Source of the DNA: an uncultured Collinsella sp.
GTDB taxonomy: Bacteria; Actinomycetota; Coriobacteriia; Coriobacteriales; Coriobacteriaceae
Direction: 5' to 3'
DNA: 64,000 bases
Assembly: GCA_900549715.1 (NCBI GenBank)
Contig: URPK01000001.1
Span: 1-64,000 of the forward strand
Positions within the stretch are counted from its first letter, which is position 1, and each line of letters starts with the position of its first letter. Below, piece by piece: positions 7,326 through 18,213 of this stretch. The translations under genes were made by a program, and so were the position numbers. The notes under the pieces were generated by a model. It made no database searches and was not told the DNA's origin. It was given only the letters and a program-made list of their open reading frames with translations.

Positions 7326-10300
7326 ATGAGAACGGCAAAGCGCATACTCGCAGAGTTCATGACGGTGGTCATGGTGCTCCAAGCATGCTCGCCCACGGTG
7401 GTTGCTGTGGCGGCAGGCTGGCAGAACATCTCGAACGAGATTGCTGCCGCATCTGCGAAGGCGTTGGATACTGCCGAGGGCGGCGAGACCAACGGCGATG
7501 TCACGATCGGGTCTGGGTCGAGTGATACCGGCGCCGAAAGCGACAGTGCTGGGGATGACGCGGCGAAGGATGACGCTGCAGCAGGCGATACCACCGATAG
7601 CGCTACGGGTTCCGATTCCACGGGCGACCAGACGGAAGGCGACGATGCCGCTGACGATGCCGCCGCTGACGACGCCGAGCAAGATGCCGATGATGCGACT
7701 TCGGAGGACGCTGAGGCCCAGGCGGGTGCGACGATTACAAATCTCGATGAGCTTGTCGAGCTGCTCGAGGCGAACGGCGCGGAAAACATCGTACGCAAAG
7801 ACGACAGGAGCGGAATCCGAAGCCTTGATGTCAAGTCGTCGGAGGCGTTCGCCGTCCTGTCTAACGCCGACGCTTCGCTTTGCTATGATGCGCAGATCAA
7901 GGTTATCATCACGGGCGATGCGAAGCTCACCGAGTCGGCTAAGAACGGCATGTCTTTCCAGGGCCTTGGCAGTGATGAGCATCCGTTTGAAGGCAAAATC
8001 TATAGGTCGTTGAATGGCGTTGATAGCCCTGTTGAGCTCACGACTGATCGGACGGTTTTTAATAGCCTCAAGCTGACCGACCAAAACAATATGGTCAAGA
8101 TGAAGTGGGTGGGCGCGACTAGCTATAGCGCGCCGATGGTCGCTTCGAAGGTCAGCGGTGCGGAAAACAGCGAAGAGAGCAAGACGCTTAACGCGTCGGT
8201 TGACATCGTGGAACCCGTGAACGTTGATGTGAAGGATACGACTTCCGCCTTGACGGCACCCCTCCTGGGTGCGACGACGGGCAACCTTGCTGCGAACGTT
8301 ACCTATAGCCTCACCGATTCTCGAAAGAATCTCAACGCGAATGCGACGGGCAACATTGGCTTGATTGCCAACACGGTCGAGAGCGGGAGCTTGACGGTTG
8401 AGTCCGTCACATTCCCCAACGATCTGACCTCAGGCGGAGCCGTCAAAACGAGCTCTGGCAACGCTGGCCTGCTCGTAGGCGAAGTCAAGGACGGTGCGAC
8501 CCTGAGCATTGGCACTCTGGCAAACGTTCCCACCGCCACCGTCCAGTCTACGAACGGCTCCGCCGGTGGCGTTGTAGGACTCGTTGGCTCGAGCACGGGT
8601 GCCATGGTCAACGTCACGGAGGCTCTCGACCTACACGCGCTCGCCGTCAAGAGCACCTCCGCCAGCGGCGGTTTCATCGGACAAGCGACCAACCTGAGCC
8701 TTTCGCAATCCGAGGGCGCAAAGGTGGCGTGTCCTGAGCGTATTGGCGATTCGAATAGCAAAATCTCCGGCGGCTTTATAGGCAAGGTCAGCTTTATGCA
8801 GTCGGTTGAGTTTACTGGCAATAACCAAATCGATACGGGTAATGGCGTTACGCTTGCGGGCGCGGCGCATGTAAAGGGCGCGGTTGACGGAGCCGGCTCG
8901 GTTTTCGGCGTGCTGGCGCTGGACGATCCAAACGTTTCTGTGTCATTCAAGGACGGCTCATTCAAGGGCACGTTTGGGGACGACGCCAGTAATGCTGCCT
9001 TCGGCGGCCTTATTGGCTTTGTGAACGGCGCTGCGAATTCGACCGAAGAGACGAGTCCTCTAAGCCTTCTGAAAGTTGAAGGCGTGACGACTAAGTTTTC
9101 GCTCGTTAAGAGCCCATATTTTGCTGGCGGCATTGTTGGATGGCTTGGTACGTCCGCTATGCCCGCCGCGCTTGAAATTAATAATGCTACGGTCAACTGC
9201 ACCCAGGTCGCTTCAACGAGCAACGGCTTTGGCGGAGCGGTCGGCTGCATCGACAAAAACAGCGTCGCGGATGTCAACGGGATTACCGTGAGCAATGAGG
9301 GCAGCATCGCCAAGGGCGCTGGCATTGCCGCGGAGTGCTGGACGGCCACGATACGCCTTGGGGGCGAAACCGATTTTTCCAACATGCATTTTGGCGCGGG
9401 GGATGCTACCGCGCAAATAGCCATGGTGCGTTCCGATTATCCGTCGCTTGTGTTCGCTCGCGGCACGGGCAGCGACAGCGAGCCGACGAATTCCAATGAA
9501 AAAGACTACTGGATATACAAGCGGTGTAAAGATGCACCCAAGATTGATGATCTTGGCGGAGCCCAAGATGCCTCTAAGGGCTATGGGGAGGTCGTAAGGC
9601 TCGACGGATCGAAGCTAAAATGGAACCTGATTCAGCTCAACGAAACTACGCATAAGCCTGAAGGCCCTTCATCGGCCAACTATAGTTGGCAGGTTGGTTA
9701 TGTAAATGGCGCCGACAGCGACAAGTGGAACCAGGACCACACGCTCGACATCGACGACATACAGGATTTTGTTGTCCTAGCATTGTCGATTCAGACCGGC
9801 GGCTTGTATAACGGCGTGTTTGGCCCGACCTCAAACATGGCTGACCTTCTTGGGAGCCAAACGGTAATCAACCTGAACTGCGATGTCGATTTGTCGGGCA
9901 CGGGCATTGGGGGTCTTGGCCTTGACAGCCCGAACAACGGCGTATCGTTTTCGGGAACGTTCAACGGCAATAATCATAAAGTAACCCTTGCCGTCGGCGA
10001 GCCGTATGGCACGCGCGACGGGAAGACGCTTGCCGCCGGCGATGCGAGTGACGGCAACGGTAAGATTTACCGCCATGGTCGTCTGGGCTTGTTCAATGCC
10101 ATTGGCGGTGCCGCGAAGGTGAGCAACCTCACCATCGGTGGCTTCATGAAATTCGATAACGGCCTCAGCGTCGATGCCGGTTCGCTTGCGGCGTCAATTA
10201 CGGGCACCGCCGACGAGAAACTGACGTTGTCGGGCGTAGCGTGCGAGACAAAGATCACGTGTGATGATACGTTCGGTAACGATGCGAACATCGGTGGTAT

Positions 10301-13300
10301 TGCGGGTAGTGTATCGGCGGCTGCAAGCGTTGATTTCGGTGGCAATAGCAAGGCACAAACGGCTATTGCTACAGGCAATACGCTCAAGGGCAACACCCGC
10401 ATCGGCGGCGCCATCGGTTATGTGGGTGATGTAACTTCGACATTCAATGTGACCAGCCTCGAAGTTGGCGGCTCAATCAATACTGGTGACTGTGCCGATG
10501 GCAAGATCGCCCAAGTCGGCGGCCTTATCGGCTGTATTGTTCAGAGTACCTATAATGTCAAAAAGGAGATAGTCAGTTCGGCTGTCAAGAACGTCAACAT
10601 TATAGGGCTCGCATACGACTCGTTCGATATGGCCGTGGGCAAGAACGGCGACAAGTACCATGGCGCCGGCGGCCTTCTGGGCTACAGCTGGGGCAACGCC
10701 ATCGTTACCATTGGCGATTCCTCTGCGAGTTCCGACGATAGGCCCTACGCTCTTAAGACGAATGAAACTACTGTGACTGCGAATGGCTCAGTTGAGGTCG
10801 GCGGTCTTGTATATGCCACGAGCGGTCATTGGATCATCAATGACTACGCTGTCAATTTGGCGGGCGCTTCTTTCAATACCGATAGCGCCACTACGCTTGG
10901 CGCTCTTATTGCTCGAGGCAGTACGTCCGATTCGGCCAACAGCTTTGGCGCCGAAATCTCCTACACTGGCCTATATCTGGAAGACAAGGCCAGTTGGGAA
11001 ACCGCTTATGCTGTGGGCGGGGCGTCCATTGTCGCTCCAAAGGTAACGACGTTTGATGAATGGGTCGCTCATGGCGTGAAGCCCGGAAGCAAGTTGATGG
11101 ATAACGGCTGCAATGCGATCGTTTCGCTTCATACTCAGGCTGATACGTTAGACATGAGCGGGGATCCCGCCAAGGACAATAGCTATCGAAATCGAACGGT
11201 TTTCGGCGAGGGCGAGGATCACAAAACGAACGGGTCTGTTCGCTATTACTACAATCTGGACAGGGCTTTGACTCGGGTGAAAGACCTCAATGCGTCTGTA
11301 ATGAATACGCCCGAGCACCTTGTTTTGTGGGCGGCGAGGAAATACGCCCCAAGTTCGACATGTACGTATCTTACCGGTGACAAAGAGAAGATTTTTACCA
11401 ATAACGTAATCGGCCCCAAGAGCGGCAATCCGGTCACTATCGATTTGACGGGCTATAGCTACTATCCCTCAAATGTTAGCGACAACAATGTGACCATCCA
11501 AAACGTAGAGATCATCTTTTGCTATTCGAAAATAAAAGATGAGCAGCAAGGCAATAAAAGCAACGACTCGGCTACTCAGCATGAGAATATGCATTGCGGT
11601 CTTATTCGAACGATTGGCAACAGGAGCCTCACCGTTAGCAGCGTAACGCTTTCGGGAACAGTGGGCAGAGCTAAAAATGATGACGCAAAAGGACTTGACC
11701 CCAAGAGCGTATCGGGTGCGCTCGTACTTCGTTGTGCCTACGGAGCATCTGGCGATAAGAAGGCAGCGATCACAATTGACACACTGAAGCTCAACGGCCT
11801 GCAGGTCGACGGAGCGATGGACAAGCAGTATGCGCCGCTGCTGATAAACGCCATAACAAGGTACGTCAATTTGGATGTCAAAAATGTAACGACGTCTAAA
11901 TATGCTGACAATTCTGGCGTCAATAAAACCGCGGCGTCAAGTTTGTTCGGCTATCTGGGCTATGACAAGAATTCTGATCAGGTCACAGCAAAGTTTGAGC
12001 AAATAAGCCTGCCTAGCCAGAAGGGCAATACGATTTTCACCCACGCGAGCCTGCTGGAGAGCTTTGGCTATACAACCACGGGTACTGCGGACTATACCTT
12101 TACCAAGGCCGATGCCATGGCCGGTAATGTGACGTACGGAAGCGAAATCGATGCCCAAGGCAAGGAATACACTGGCAAGCAGCTTTGGTATTACGATGAG
12201 GCGACGTATGGCACCGATGAAGGCTTGGTAGAGACGGATAATGACGAGAAGGCAAACGTTGAAGCTCAACGGTTCAGCAATTATCTTCCCTATGTAGCCA
12301 AGGGAAAAGCCACCGAGAACGGCGTTCAGTACCACGAAATCAAAGTCAACCAGCGCATTCCTAACTTCACGACGGGTTGCGGCACCTATGGCGACCCGTA
12401 CGCGATTACCTCGGCATCGGAGTTCAATGCGGCGGCGAACTACATCAACAACGGCACCGCTCTTGACGGCTGGGAAGTTACTATCGTAAAGGACCAATCG
12501 GCGCTTTGCCAACGTCGAAACGGGGGCAGCGTCGATAATGAAGTTACCTATGTCTATAAGCAGACGAACGACACCAAGAAGAAGTGGGAGAAGAAGGTCG
12601 ACGACGCGACCGACTCCAATGATGTGCTTTCCGACGATACAATGCGTCGGTATCTGCAAAGTGCGTATTACAGCATTGAGCCCAAGTCGGATGCGGATAA
12701 CACAATTGAGCTCGATGGCTCGGCGTTCGCCGGATTCGGCACCTCGGCATACCCGTTCCGCGGCGTCATCGTTGGCGACGTGAACGGCACGGCTGCAACG
12801 ATTGTAATCAAAAACAATACTGGCTCATTACGCGGTCTTATTCCTTACAGCTATGGCAGCGTGGTGCGCAACCTGAACATTCGCTATGTGGATGCACAAG
12901 CGACTATTACTTATTCTGCCAAGGATGCGGATGGTGTTCCGACGGCGTTTTTCGGCGGCGTTATCGGCTGCATTCTTGGCGGCGATAACATTATTGATGG
13001 CGTGGTCGTTAATGGGACGACGGCCGATAGCCCTACAACCGGGTTTACGGTTGCTGGTGGCGGAACTAAGCCGCATCTTGTTCCCATTGGCGGCTACGTC
13101 GGCGCCATTGCGGGCGGCGGCGTGATTTTCCGCCATACGGGCGATTCATGGCGTGGCGGCACAAAGGAAAAGTTCCTGCCCGCTGCGAAAGGCGGTGCCA
13201 ACTCCCAGCTGTACGACAACCCCTACGTTGGTCGTGTGATTGATGGCTATGCCTTTAGCGAGGGCTGCGACGTTGAGAACGGAGACTCTAACTACAAGAT

Positions 13301-16300
13301 CAACAAGCTTGATGTGAATGACACCGGCTGCGTAACCACGACCGATACGTACGTGAAATTCAGCTGGGATGCCGGCCAGCAAAACAACAAGGCTCCTAAA
13401 ACTACAGTCAAAGATCGACAGGGCCTGCTCGTGCTGTCTGCCATTATTAACAGCGGCGCGGGTGCCGGTGCTGCTCATACCGACTCGACTGATGGCAATG
13501 GCACGTATCGCGGATCACATGCGTATGAGGGCAATAGCGTTCGCGACCCCACCTCCTCGACGGGATACAAGTTCGGAAATGAACGGTATGGCAAGGTTCG
13601 CAATGCGCAGTATGCTGCGGTTGGAAATCCTGCTGAAGCAGCAAAGGGCGATTTCGCGATCTCGATCAATGACGACCTTAAGGCGCCAGGCAACCAGGAA
13701 TACCAAGGCCCATTAAACGGCGAAGACGGACAAGATATTAATTCGCCCTATTTGGTGAAGAAATACGCGACCGATTGGCGCACGGGCTATGTGTGTGCGA
13801 TGGGCGTTTGCGGCATGGACCTGCAGTTTAAGCAAGGCGACCCCTATGATATGACGGATTACGGCTCGGGTTTCTTGGGTCTTTCGGGCCGCTATTACTC
13901 AAACGCATGCGCGACCGACAAGAAGGTCAACGACAAAGATTTCATCACCCCGGGTATCGCCACCATCAACGGCAACGGCGTGACGATTAAGGTTAAGAAC
14001 AACACGCGCGAGTATGTCGATGATGACTACAACATTGCAGGCGTAGGCGGCTTGTTCAGCACCATCAAGTTCTACTCGAATCAATTCAATAAAGGAAGCA
14101 TTGAAGAGAGCGGCAATGCAAACGTATGCAATCTCAACTTCGAGAGCTGCAACATTTCGCTTACCTATGTAACTCCGAACGGGGAGGGGCAGTCCACGTC
14201 GACGAGCAACACAAACAGCGGCTCGGTGGGGGTAGGCTGCCTTGCGGGCTCAACTGCAAACCAGGGAGTTTCGGGCAAGGTCGCCTATGGCGTGTTCAAA
14301 AACGTCGGCATTTCTAACAGCACCGTAGCCGGAGGCTGCACGGCTGGCGGCCTCATTGGAAGTGCTGGCCTTATGTCGCGCAGCACCGATGGCGCCAACG
14401 GTTCGATTGTGAATTATGGGGGAACGTCCTCTCCTGTGCAGCTCTACGACTGCTCGTACACCGGCCTTAACGTCACGGGCGAGAAGAATGTCGGTGGCTA
14501 TGTGGGTACGGTCGCCTCGGCGTGCAGTGTGTGGACAACCGCAGGCACAGGGGTGAGTGAAAGGACCGTTGGCAAAAACTCGACCATAACTGCCACAGGG
14601 ACAGTGCCCTACGTGGGCGGTGTGCTCGGCTATGTCGAAAGAAGCGATATCTCGGTCAACACCACAATCGGCACCACTGAGGTAGTCCCGTCGAGCACGG
14701 CAGTCATCTCTGGGGTAAACGTGCTTGCCACCGGGTCGAACTCCGATGACCATATGGGTGCCGGCGGCGTGGTCGGACGCGCCCGTGGCGGCGTAATTTC
14801 TATGAGCAACGTGCGCATTGATGGCAGAGTCGGCACCGAGAACGCCGTCATCGGCGATGAGACCGGAACGAACAATAGCATCTACAATGCGGGCGGCCTG
14901 ATTGGTGAGGTTACGAGTAGCGGTAGCCCCAACAAGTACTGGTTCGACGACTGCAATGTCAAGAATGTCAGCATCGCCGGCACCGGCAAATGCTCGGGAG
15001 GGCTTATCGGCTACTTCTTCAGCAATGTGAATATAGCCTGCAACAACATCGCGATCGAGAACGCTACGATTAAGGGTAACTGGAGCGGCGGTCTGCTTGG
15101 CGCGAATAACGCGTCTAACAGTGGCTCCGTCATCATCAATGTCACCAACACAAAGGTATCCAACACCACGTTTAGCGAAAAGTCCAACGGCGGCATTATG
15201 GGCGATGGGCGTGGCCAGTTCCATCTGGTAAACGTGCTTATGGATGGCAACACCTACAAAAAGGACGCTAAGCAGGGCGTGCTTTTGGGCGAGGTTGACA
15301 CAGGAACAAATAAGTACAGCCTCTCCGCAGCGGGCGTGGATGTAAAGCCCGGCAACGGCAAGACCACAAGTGACCTGCCACCGATGGTTTACACGACCAA
15401 TACGGCCGCCGTAAACATGAAGTCGTATATCGCGTTTGGTGACTATAACGACACACTGGAAGCACCTGACAAGGGGATCACGCTCTACGGCGCGGACAAT
15501 ACCGCCACCACGGCAGCGAGCCCGTATGTGACCACGAGCCCCGTAAGCACGCTGGCGGTGCGTGCCTCCGACAACGACACCACCGATCGCTACCTGTTTG
15601 GCGACGGCGCCACCATCGACACCGCGGCGACCGTCCAGAGCGAGGCAGGCACCGGTGTTGCCGATCGCTACACCTACACGAATATCGGCGGCATTAATGA
15701 CAACGGCGCCTATCAAAATAAGTCGAGCTACGATGCCTCATCCGTGGCCAGTAAGTTCAATTCGAATAATGATACAAGCAACAACCAAGCCACAACGGAT
15801 TTCCCTGTTTTGGTGATCTCTGGCAACGACAACACGACGGTCAAGAGCTATCTAAACATCGTCACGAACGGCGGCTTCTCCGACGCTTGCAGATTGAATA
15901 ACGAGAATGGCACCAATCCGCACGTGACGGCCAAAGCAGAGGTTTTCCAACTCAAGGATGGTGTGTTCGTTAGAGACGATGACGCGTCGAACAATCCCAC
16001 GCTTCGCGTAGTGAACAATGGCACGAACAATATGTCGTTTAGCCCAAGCTCCGATTGGGACAACGGCAAGGGCCGCTTTACGCTCCTGACCGTTACCTTT
16101 ACCGAGGCGGGTCAGAGCTACAACGTTCAGGTGCCGATCATCGTTAAGCGCAAGCTCGAGATCGATTTCACTGCAACGTATGATTACGGCACTAAATTTA
16201 AAGAAAGCGACTACGCTAACCTTGGAAAAGATGCACACGTGCTTACGAGCTTTGGCGAGCCGATGACGGGTCTGCTTACCTGGACATACAATTCTGCCAA

Positions 16301-18125
16301 TGGGAAGGAAGTCGACTTTGGCTGGGACAGCTATATGGCTGCTGGCGGCTCGATGAAGGGGCTCGGCAAGAGTATCCTCTTCAATGGTGCCGACGGAAGG
16401 TTGCCCCAGGGCACCCAGCTTACGCTCATCGATGCGAACGTTGATGGCAAGGCCGGTGGCAGGGAATATCACTATACGGTGGGCGAAGGCGGCGCCACGA
16501 GTGTTTCGCTGAGCGGAAACGACGGCTTCAAGGATTCTGCGGGCAATCCATATCAGGAGCGATGGCTGAGCGAGATTTTGGGTGTGTCGGCCACACAGGA
16601 TGGCGCCGGCACATGGACCGTGTGTGATAACGAGGCAGAGGCGACCGCTAAAGCGAAATTCAAAGGCGAGTGGACGCTGTTTAAGGTTGCAGGCGCTGAC
16701 GTTCCCAGCAACGACCGCTATACGCTAAAGGTACCTAAGGAGAAGGATACCGGCAGGGAGCTGCGTGCGTCGGAGAGCGTCTACCTAGTTGTCAACGTGC
16801 CCAAGTCGGGCAACGGCGGGACGCAAGCTAATATCAACGGTTTTACGGCTTCGTCTATTGACTCGAATTCTTCGGGCGCCCGCATATCTTGGAATCTGCA
16901 TCACGTCTTGCGCACCGGTGGCGACGATAATCAAAACGGTACGGCATCGACATACAGCATCTTGTCCAATTATGAGCAGAATGTAGTCGACAAAAAAGAT
17001 GGGGCGTGCATTCCGGTTTCGAAGTCGGAGGACGGTGCCGCCTACGTTCTTTCTCTCGATGTCATGGATACGGTTACGTTTAGCCCGAGCCAATACTATA
17101 CAGAGAGCGACCATCTGTTCTATCAGCTCGACACATCGCTGTGTCGCTATGGCGCCAACAACAACCTAATGGGAGTAAGCAGTTTCCCAAGCGGAACCTC
17201 GGCAATTGCGAAGTTCTATGTTGCCATCGGCGATCAGAACTACAGGTGGAATGGCAACGATTGGGAGCCGTATGACGCTTCGACGCCTGCGTTTACACAG
17301 ATTGTGACGGATACGGGTGATGACTCACTGAGGCTCACACTCGACCATGACCTTGCCGGAATCCGCAAGCGTGCAGCGGGCGGATCCTTTACCGTGCGTA
17401 CGGTAGTGGAAGAGATTCGTCTTACGCCGGACGGCTGCAACAAGGTTATCTCCCTGTCCAAGCAGTCTGGCGAGGACGCCTGTACCAAGATGTCCTATAC
17501 CGCCAAGCTTTCGACGCGCGATTCTGGTCTTGCCACCTCGAGCCTGGCGATGACGAAGCGCGGTAACGTTGGATACTATCGCATGGACACGGGTGATACG
17601 ACCATTACGCTATCGGCGCCTGAGAAGTCGCAGCTTGGCATTAACGTGGACGACCTGCGTCCGATCGCGAATGGCACGATTGGTCTGGGTGCCACGTATG
17701 AACTGGGTGGACTCAGCAACGCCGCCGAGGCAATTGCGAACGCAGACTCTGTCGTGTACACGCTCTCGCTTCAGCGCCGCGGAACCGACGGCACGTATGA
17801 GAGCGTAACGGATGATATCTCAAACTACGTAACAGTGACGGAGAGTAAGCTTGCCGCGGTCGCTCCCTCCGGTAGCACGATCACCTTCACTGACTCGAAG
17901 GAGAACGGCAAGTTCAAAACGAAGAACGGTAATACGACGTTTAACCTGCCCTTTACCGTTCAGGTCAACACGCAGGTTGAACAGCGTGATCAGTTCTACG
18001 CGAACTATCGTCTGGTGATGACGGCGAGCCTGGTCACAGGTGGGGCGATGAGTGCAACGCCTCAGTCGCCCGACTATGTGACCTACACGCTCACGAGGGT
18101 GAACCTCAACGGCATCGACCACTAG
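7326..18125 (+). CDS. Giant (3599 aa) exported GGxxG-repeat protein, putative adhesin or matrix protein
   Basis: The N-terminus (MRTAKRILAEFMTVVMVLQA, then CSPTVVAVAAG) looks like an export signal; cleavage after AVAA is possible, and LQAC at 18-21 is a weak lipobox alternative. Residues about 50-137 are an acidic Asp/Ala/Ser/Thr linker. The main body holds more than twenty short GGxxG units (GGFIGKV, GGLIGFV, GGAIGYV, GGLLGYS, GGVVGRA), which resemble GLUG-type beta-helix repeats of surface adhesins. The last 700 residues lack these units and look like beta-sandwich domains. The C-terminus ends in LTRVNLNGIDH with no LPxTG, no membrane tail and no recognisable anchor. It is the last gene of the locus, and its codon use is less GC-rich than the neighbours. 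AGAGG (7311-7315) lies 10 nt before the ATG. Binding target unknown. Confidence 0.93.
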   Translation: MRTAKRILAEFMTVVMVLQACSPTVVAVAAGWQNISNEIAAASAKALDTAEGGETNGDVTIGSGSSDTGAESDSAGDDAAKDDAAAGDTTDSATGSDSTGDQTEGDDAADDAAADDAEQDADDATSEDAEAQAGATITNLDELVELLEANGAENIVRKDDRSGIRSLDVKSSEAFAVLSNADASLCYDAQIKVIITGDAKLTESAKNGMSFQGLGSDEHPFEGKIYRSLNGVDSPVELTTDRTVFNSLKLTDQNNMVKMKWVGATSYSAPMVASKVSGAENSEESKTLNASVDIVEPVNVDVKDTTSALTAPLLGATTGNLAANVTYSLTDSRKNLNANATGNIGLIANTVESGSLTVESVTFPNDLTSGGAVKTSSGNAGLLVGEVKDGATLSIGTLANVPTATVQSTNGSAGGVVGLVGSSTGAMVNVTEALDLHALAVKSTSASGGFIGQATNLSLSQSEGAKVACPERIGDSNSKISGGFIGKVSFMQSVEFTGNNQIDTGNGVTLAGAAHVKGAVDGAGSVFGVLALDDPNVSVSFKDGSFKGTFGDDASNAAFGGLIGFVNGAANSTEETSPLSLLKVEGVTTKFSLVKSPYFAGGIVGWLGTSAMPAALEINNATVNCTQVASTSNGFGGAVGCIDKNSVADVNGITVSNEGSIAKGAGIAAECWTATIRLGGETDFSNMHFGAGDATAQIAMVRSDYPSLVFARGTGSDSEPTNSNEKDYWIYKRCKDAPKIDDLGGAQDASKGYGEVVRLDGSKLKWNLIQLNETTHKPEGPSSANYSWQVGYVNGADSDKWNQDHTLDIDDIQDFVVLALSIQTGGLYNGVFGPTSNMADLLGSQTVINLNCDVDLSGTGIGGLGLDSPNNGVSFSGTFNGNNHKVTLAVGEPYGTRDGKTLAAGDASDGNGKIYRHGRLGLFNAIGGAAKVSNLTIGGFMKFDNGLSVDAGSLAASITGTADEKLTLSGVACETKITCDDTFGNDANIGGIAGSVSAAASVDFGGNSKAQTAIATGNTLKGNTRIGGAIGYVGDVTSTFNVTSLEVGGSINTGDCADGKIAQVGGLIGCIVQSTYNVKKEIVSSAVKNVNIIGLAYDSFDMAVGKNGDKYHGAGGLLGYSWGNAIVTIGDSSASSDDRPYALKTNETTVTANGSVEVGGLVYATSGHWIINDYAVNLAGASFNTDSATTLGALIARGSTSDSANSFGAEISYTGLYLEDKASWETAYAVGGASIVAPKVTTFDEWVAHGVKPGSKLMDNGCNAIVSLHTQADTLDMSGDPAKDNSYRNRTVFGEGEDHKTNGSVRYYYNLDRALTRVKDLNASVMNTPEHLVLWAARKYAPSSTCTYLTGDKEKIFTNNVIGPKSGNPVTIDLTGYSYYPSNVSDNNVTIQNVEIIFCYSKIKDEQQGNKSNDSATQHENMHCGLIRTIGNRSLTVSSVTLSGTVGRAKNDDAKGLDPKSVSGALVLRCAYGASGDKKAAITIDTLKLNGLQVDGAMDKQYAPLLINAITRYVNLDVKNVTTSKYADNSGVNKTAASSLFGYLGYDKNSDQVTAKFEQISLPSQKGNTIFTHASLLESFGYTTTGTADYTFTKADAMAGNVTYGSEIDAQGKEYTGKQLWYYDEATYGTDEGLVETDNDEKANVEAQRFSNYLPYVAKGKATENGVQYHEIKVNQRIPNFTTGCGTYGDPYAITSASEFNAAANYINNGTALDGWEVTIVKDQSALCQRRNGGSVDNEVTYVYKQTNDTKKKWEKKVDDATDSNDVLSDDTMRRYLQSAYYSIEPKSDADNTIELDGSAFAGFGTSAYPFRGVIVGDVNGTAATIVIKNNTGSLRGLIPYSYGSVVRNLNIRYVDAQATITYSAKDADGVPTAFFGGVIGCILGGDNIIDGVVVNGTTADSPTTGFTVAGGGTKPHLVPIGGYVGAIAGGGVIFRHTGDSWRGGTKEKFLPAAKGGANSQLYDNPYVGRVIDGYAFSEGCDVENGDSNYKINKLDVNDTGCVTTTDTYVKFSWDAGQQNNKAPKTTVKDRQGLLVLSAIINSGAGAGAAHTDSTDGNGTYRGSHAYEGNSVRDPTSSTGYKFGNERYGKVRNAQYAAVGNPAEAAKGDFAISINDDLKAPGNQEYQGPLNGEDGQDINSPYLVKKYATDWRTGYVCAMGVCGMDLQFKQGDPYDMTDYGSGFLGLSGRYYSNACATDKKVNDKDFITPGIATINGNGVTIKVKNNTREYVDDDYNIAGVGGLFSTIKFYSNQFNKGSIEESGNANVCNLNFESCNISLTYVTPNGEGQSTSTSNTNSGSVGVGCLAGSTANQGVSGKVAYGVFKNVGISNSTVAGGCTAGGLIGSAGLMSRSTDGANGSIVNYGGTSSPVQLYDCSYTGLNVTGEKNVGGYVGTVASACSVWTTAGTGVSERTVGKNSTITATGTVPYVGGVLGYVERSDISVNTTIGTTEVVPSSTAVISGVNVLATGSNSDDHMGAGGVVGRARGGVISMSNVRIDGRVGTENAVIGDETGTNNSIYNAGGLIGEVTSSGSPNKYWFDDCNVKNVSIAGTGKCSGGLIGYFFSNVNIACNNIAIENATIKGNWSGGLLGANNASNSGSVIINVTNTKVSNTTFSEKSNGGIMGDGRGQFHLVNVLMDGNTYKKDAKQGVLLGEVDTGTNKYSLSAAGVDVKPGNGKTTSDLPPMVYTTNTAAVNMKSYIAFGDYNDTLEAPDKGITLYGADNTATTAASPYVTTSPVSTLAVRASDNDTTDRYLFGDGATIDTAATVQSEAGTGVADRYTYTNIGGINDNGAYQNKSSYDASSVASKFNSNNDTSNNQATTDFPVLVISGNDNTTVKSYLNIVTNGGFSDACRLNNENGTNPHVTAKAEVFQLKDGVFVRDDDASNNPTLRVVNNGTNNMSFSPSSDWDNGKGRFTLLTVTFTEAGQSYNVQVPIIVKRKLEIDFTATYDYGTKFKESDYANLGKDAHVLTSFGEPMTGLLTWTYNSANGKEVDFGWDSYMAAGGSMKGLGKSILFNGADGRLPQGTQLTLIDANVDGKAGGREYHYTVGEGGATSVSLSGNDGFKDSAGNPYQERWLSEILGVSATQDGAGTWTVCDNEAEATAKAKFKGEWTLFKVAGADVPSNDRYTLKVPKEKDTGRELRASESVYLVVNVPKSGNGGTQANINGFTASSIDSNSSGARISWNLHHVLRTGGDDNQNGTASTYSILSNYEQNVVDKKDGACIPVSKSEDGAAYVLSLDVMDTVTFSPSQYYTESDHLFYQLDTSLCRYGANNNLMGVSSFPSGTSAIAKFYVAIGDQNYRWNGNDWEPYDASTPAFTQIVTDTGDDSLRLTLDHDLAGIRKRAAGGSFTVRTVVEEIRLTPDGCNKVISLSKQSGEDACTKMSYTAKLSTRDSGLATSSLAMTKRGNVGYYRMDTGDTTITLSAPEKSQLGINVDDLRPIANGTIGLGATYELGGLSNAAEAIANADSVVYTLSLQRRGTDGTYESVTDDISNYVTVTESKLAAVAPSGSTITFTDSKENGKFKTKNGNTTFNLPFTVQVNTQVEQRDQFYANYRLVMTASLVTGGAMSATPQSPDYVTYTLTRVNLNGIDH

Positions 18126-18150
18126 TTCCGAAGCCGACTAGCTTCGCAAA

Positions 18151-18184
18151 GGGGGCGGCAACCACCCGGTTGCCGCCCCCTTTC
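18151..18184 (+). terminator. Strong terminator of the surface-protein locus
   Basis: GGGGGCGGCAACC (18151-18163) pairs perfectly with GGTTGCCGCCCCC (18168-18180) around a 4-nt loop, followed by TTT. It lies 26 nt after the giant gene. Confidence 0.9.
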
Positions 18185-18213
18185 TAGTCTGCGCGATTCC
18201 AGTCTTGGACTCT

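Noticed and set aside
7326..18125. Sortase-anchored protein
   Set aside because: No LPxTG, membrane tail or positive end at the C-terminus, and no sortase gene near.
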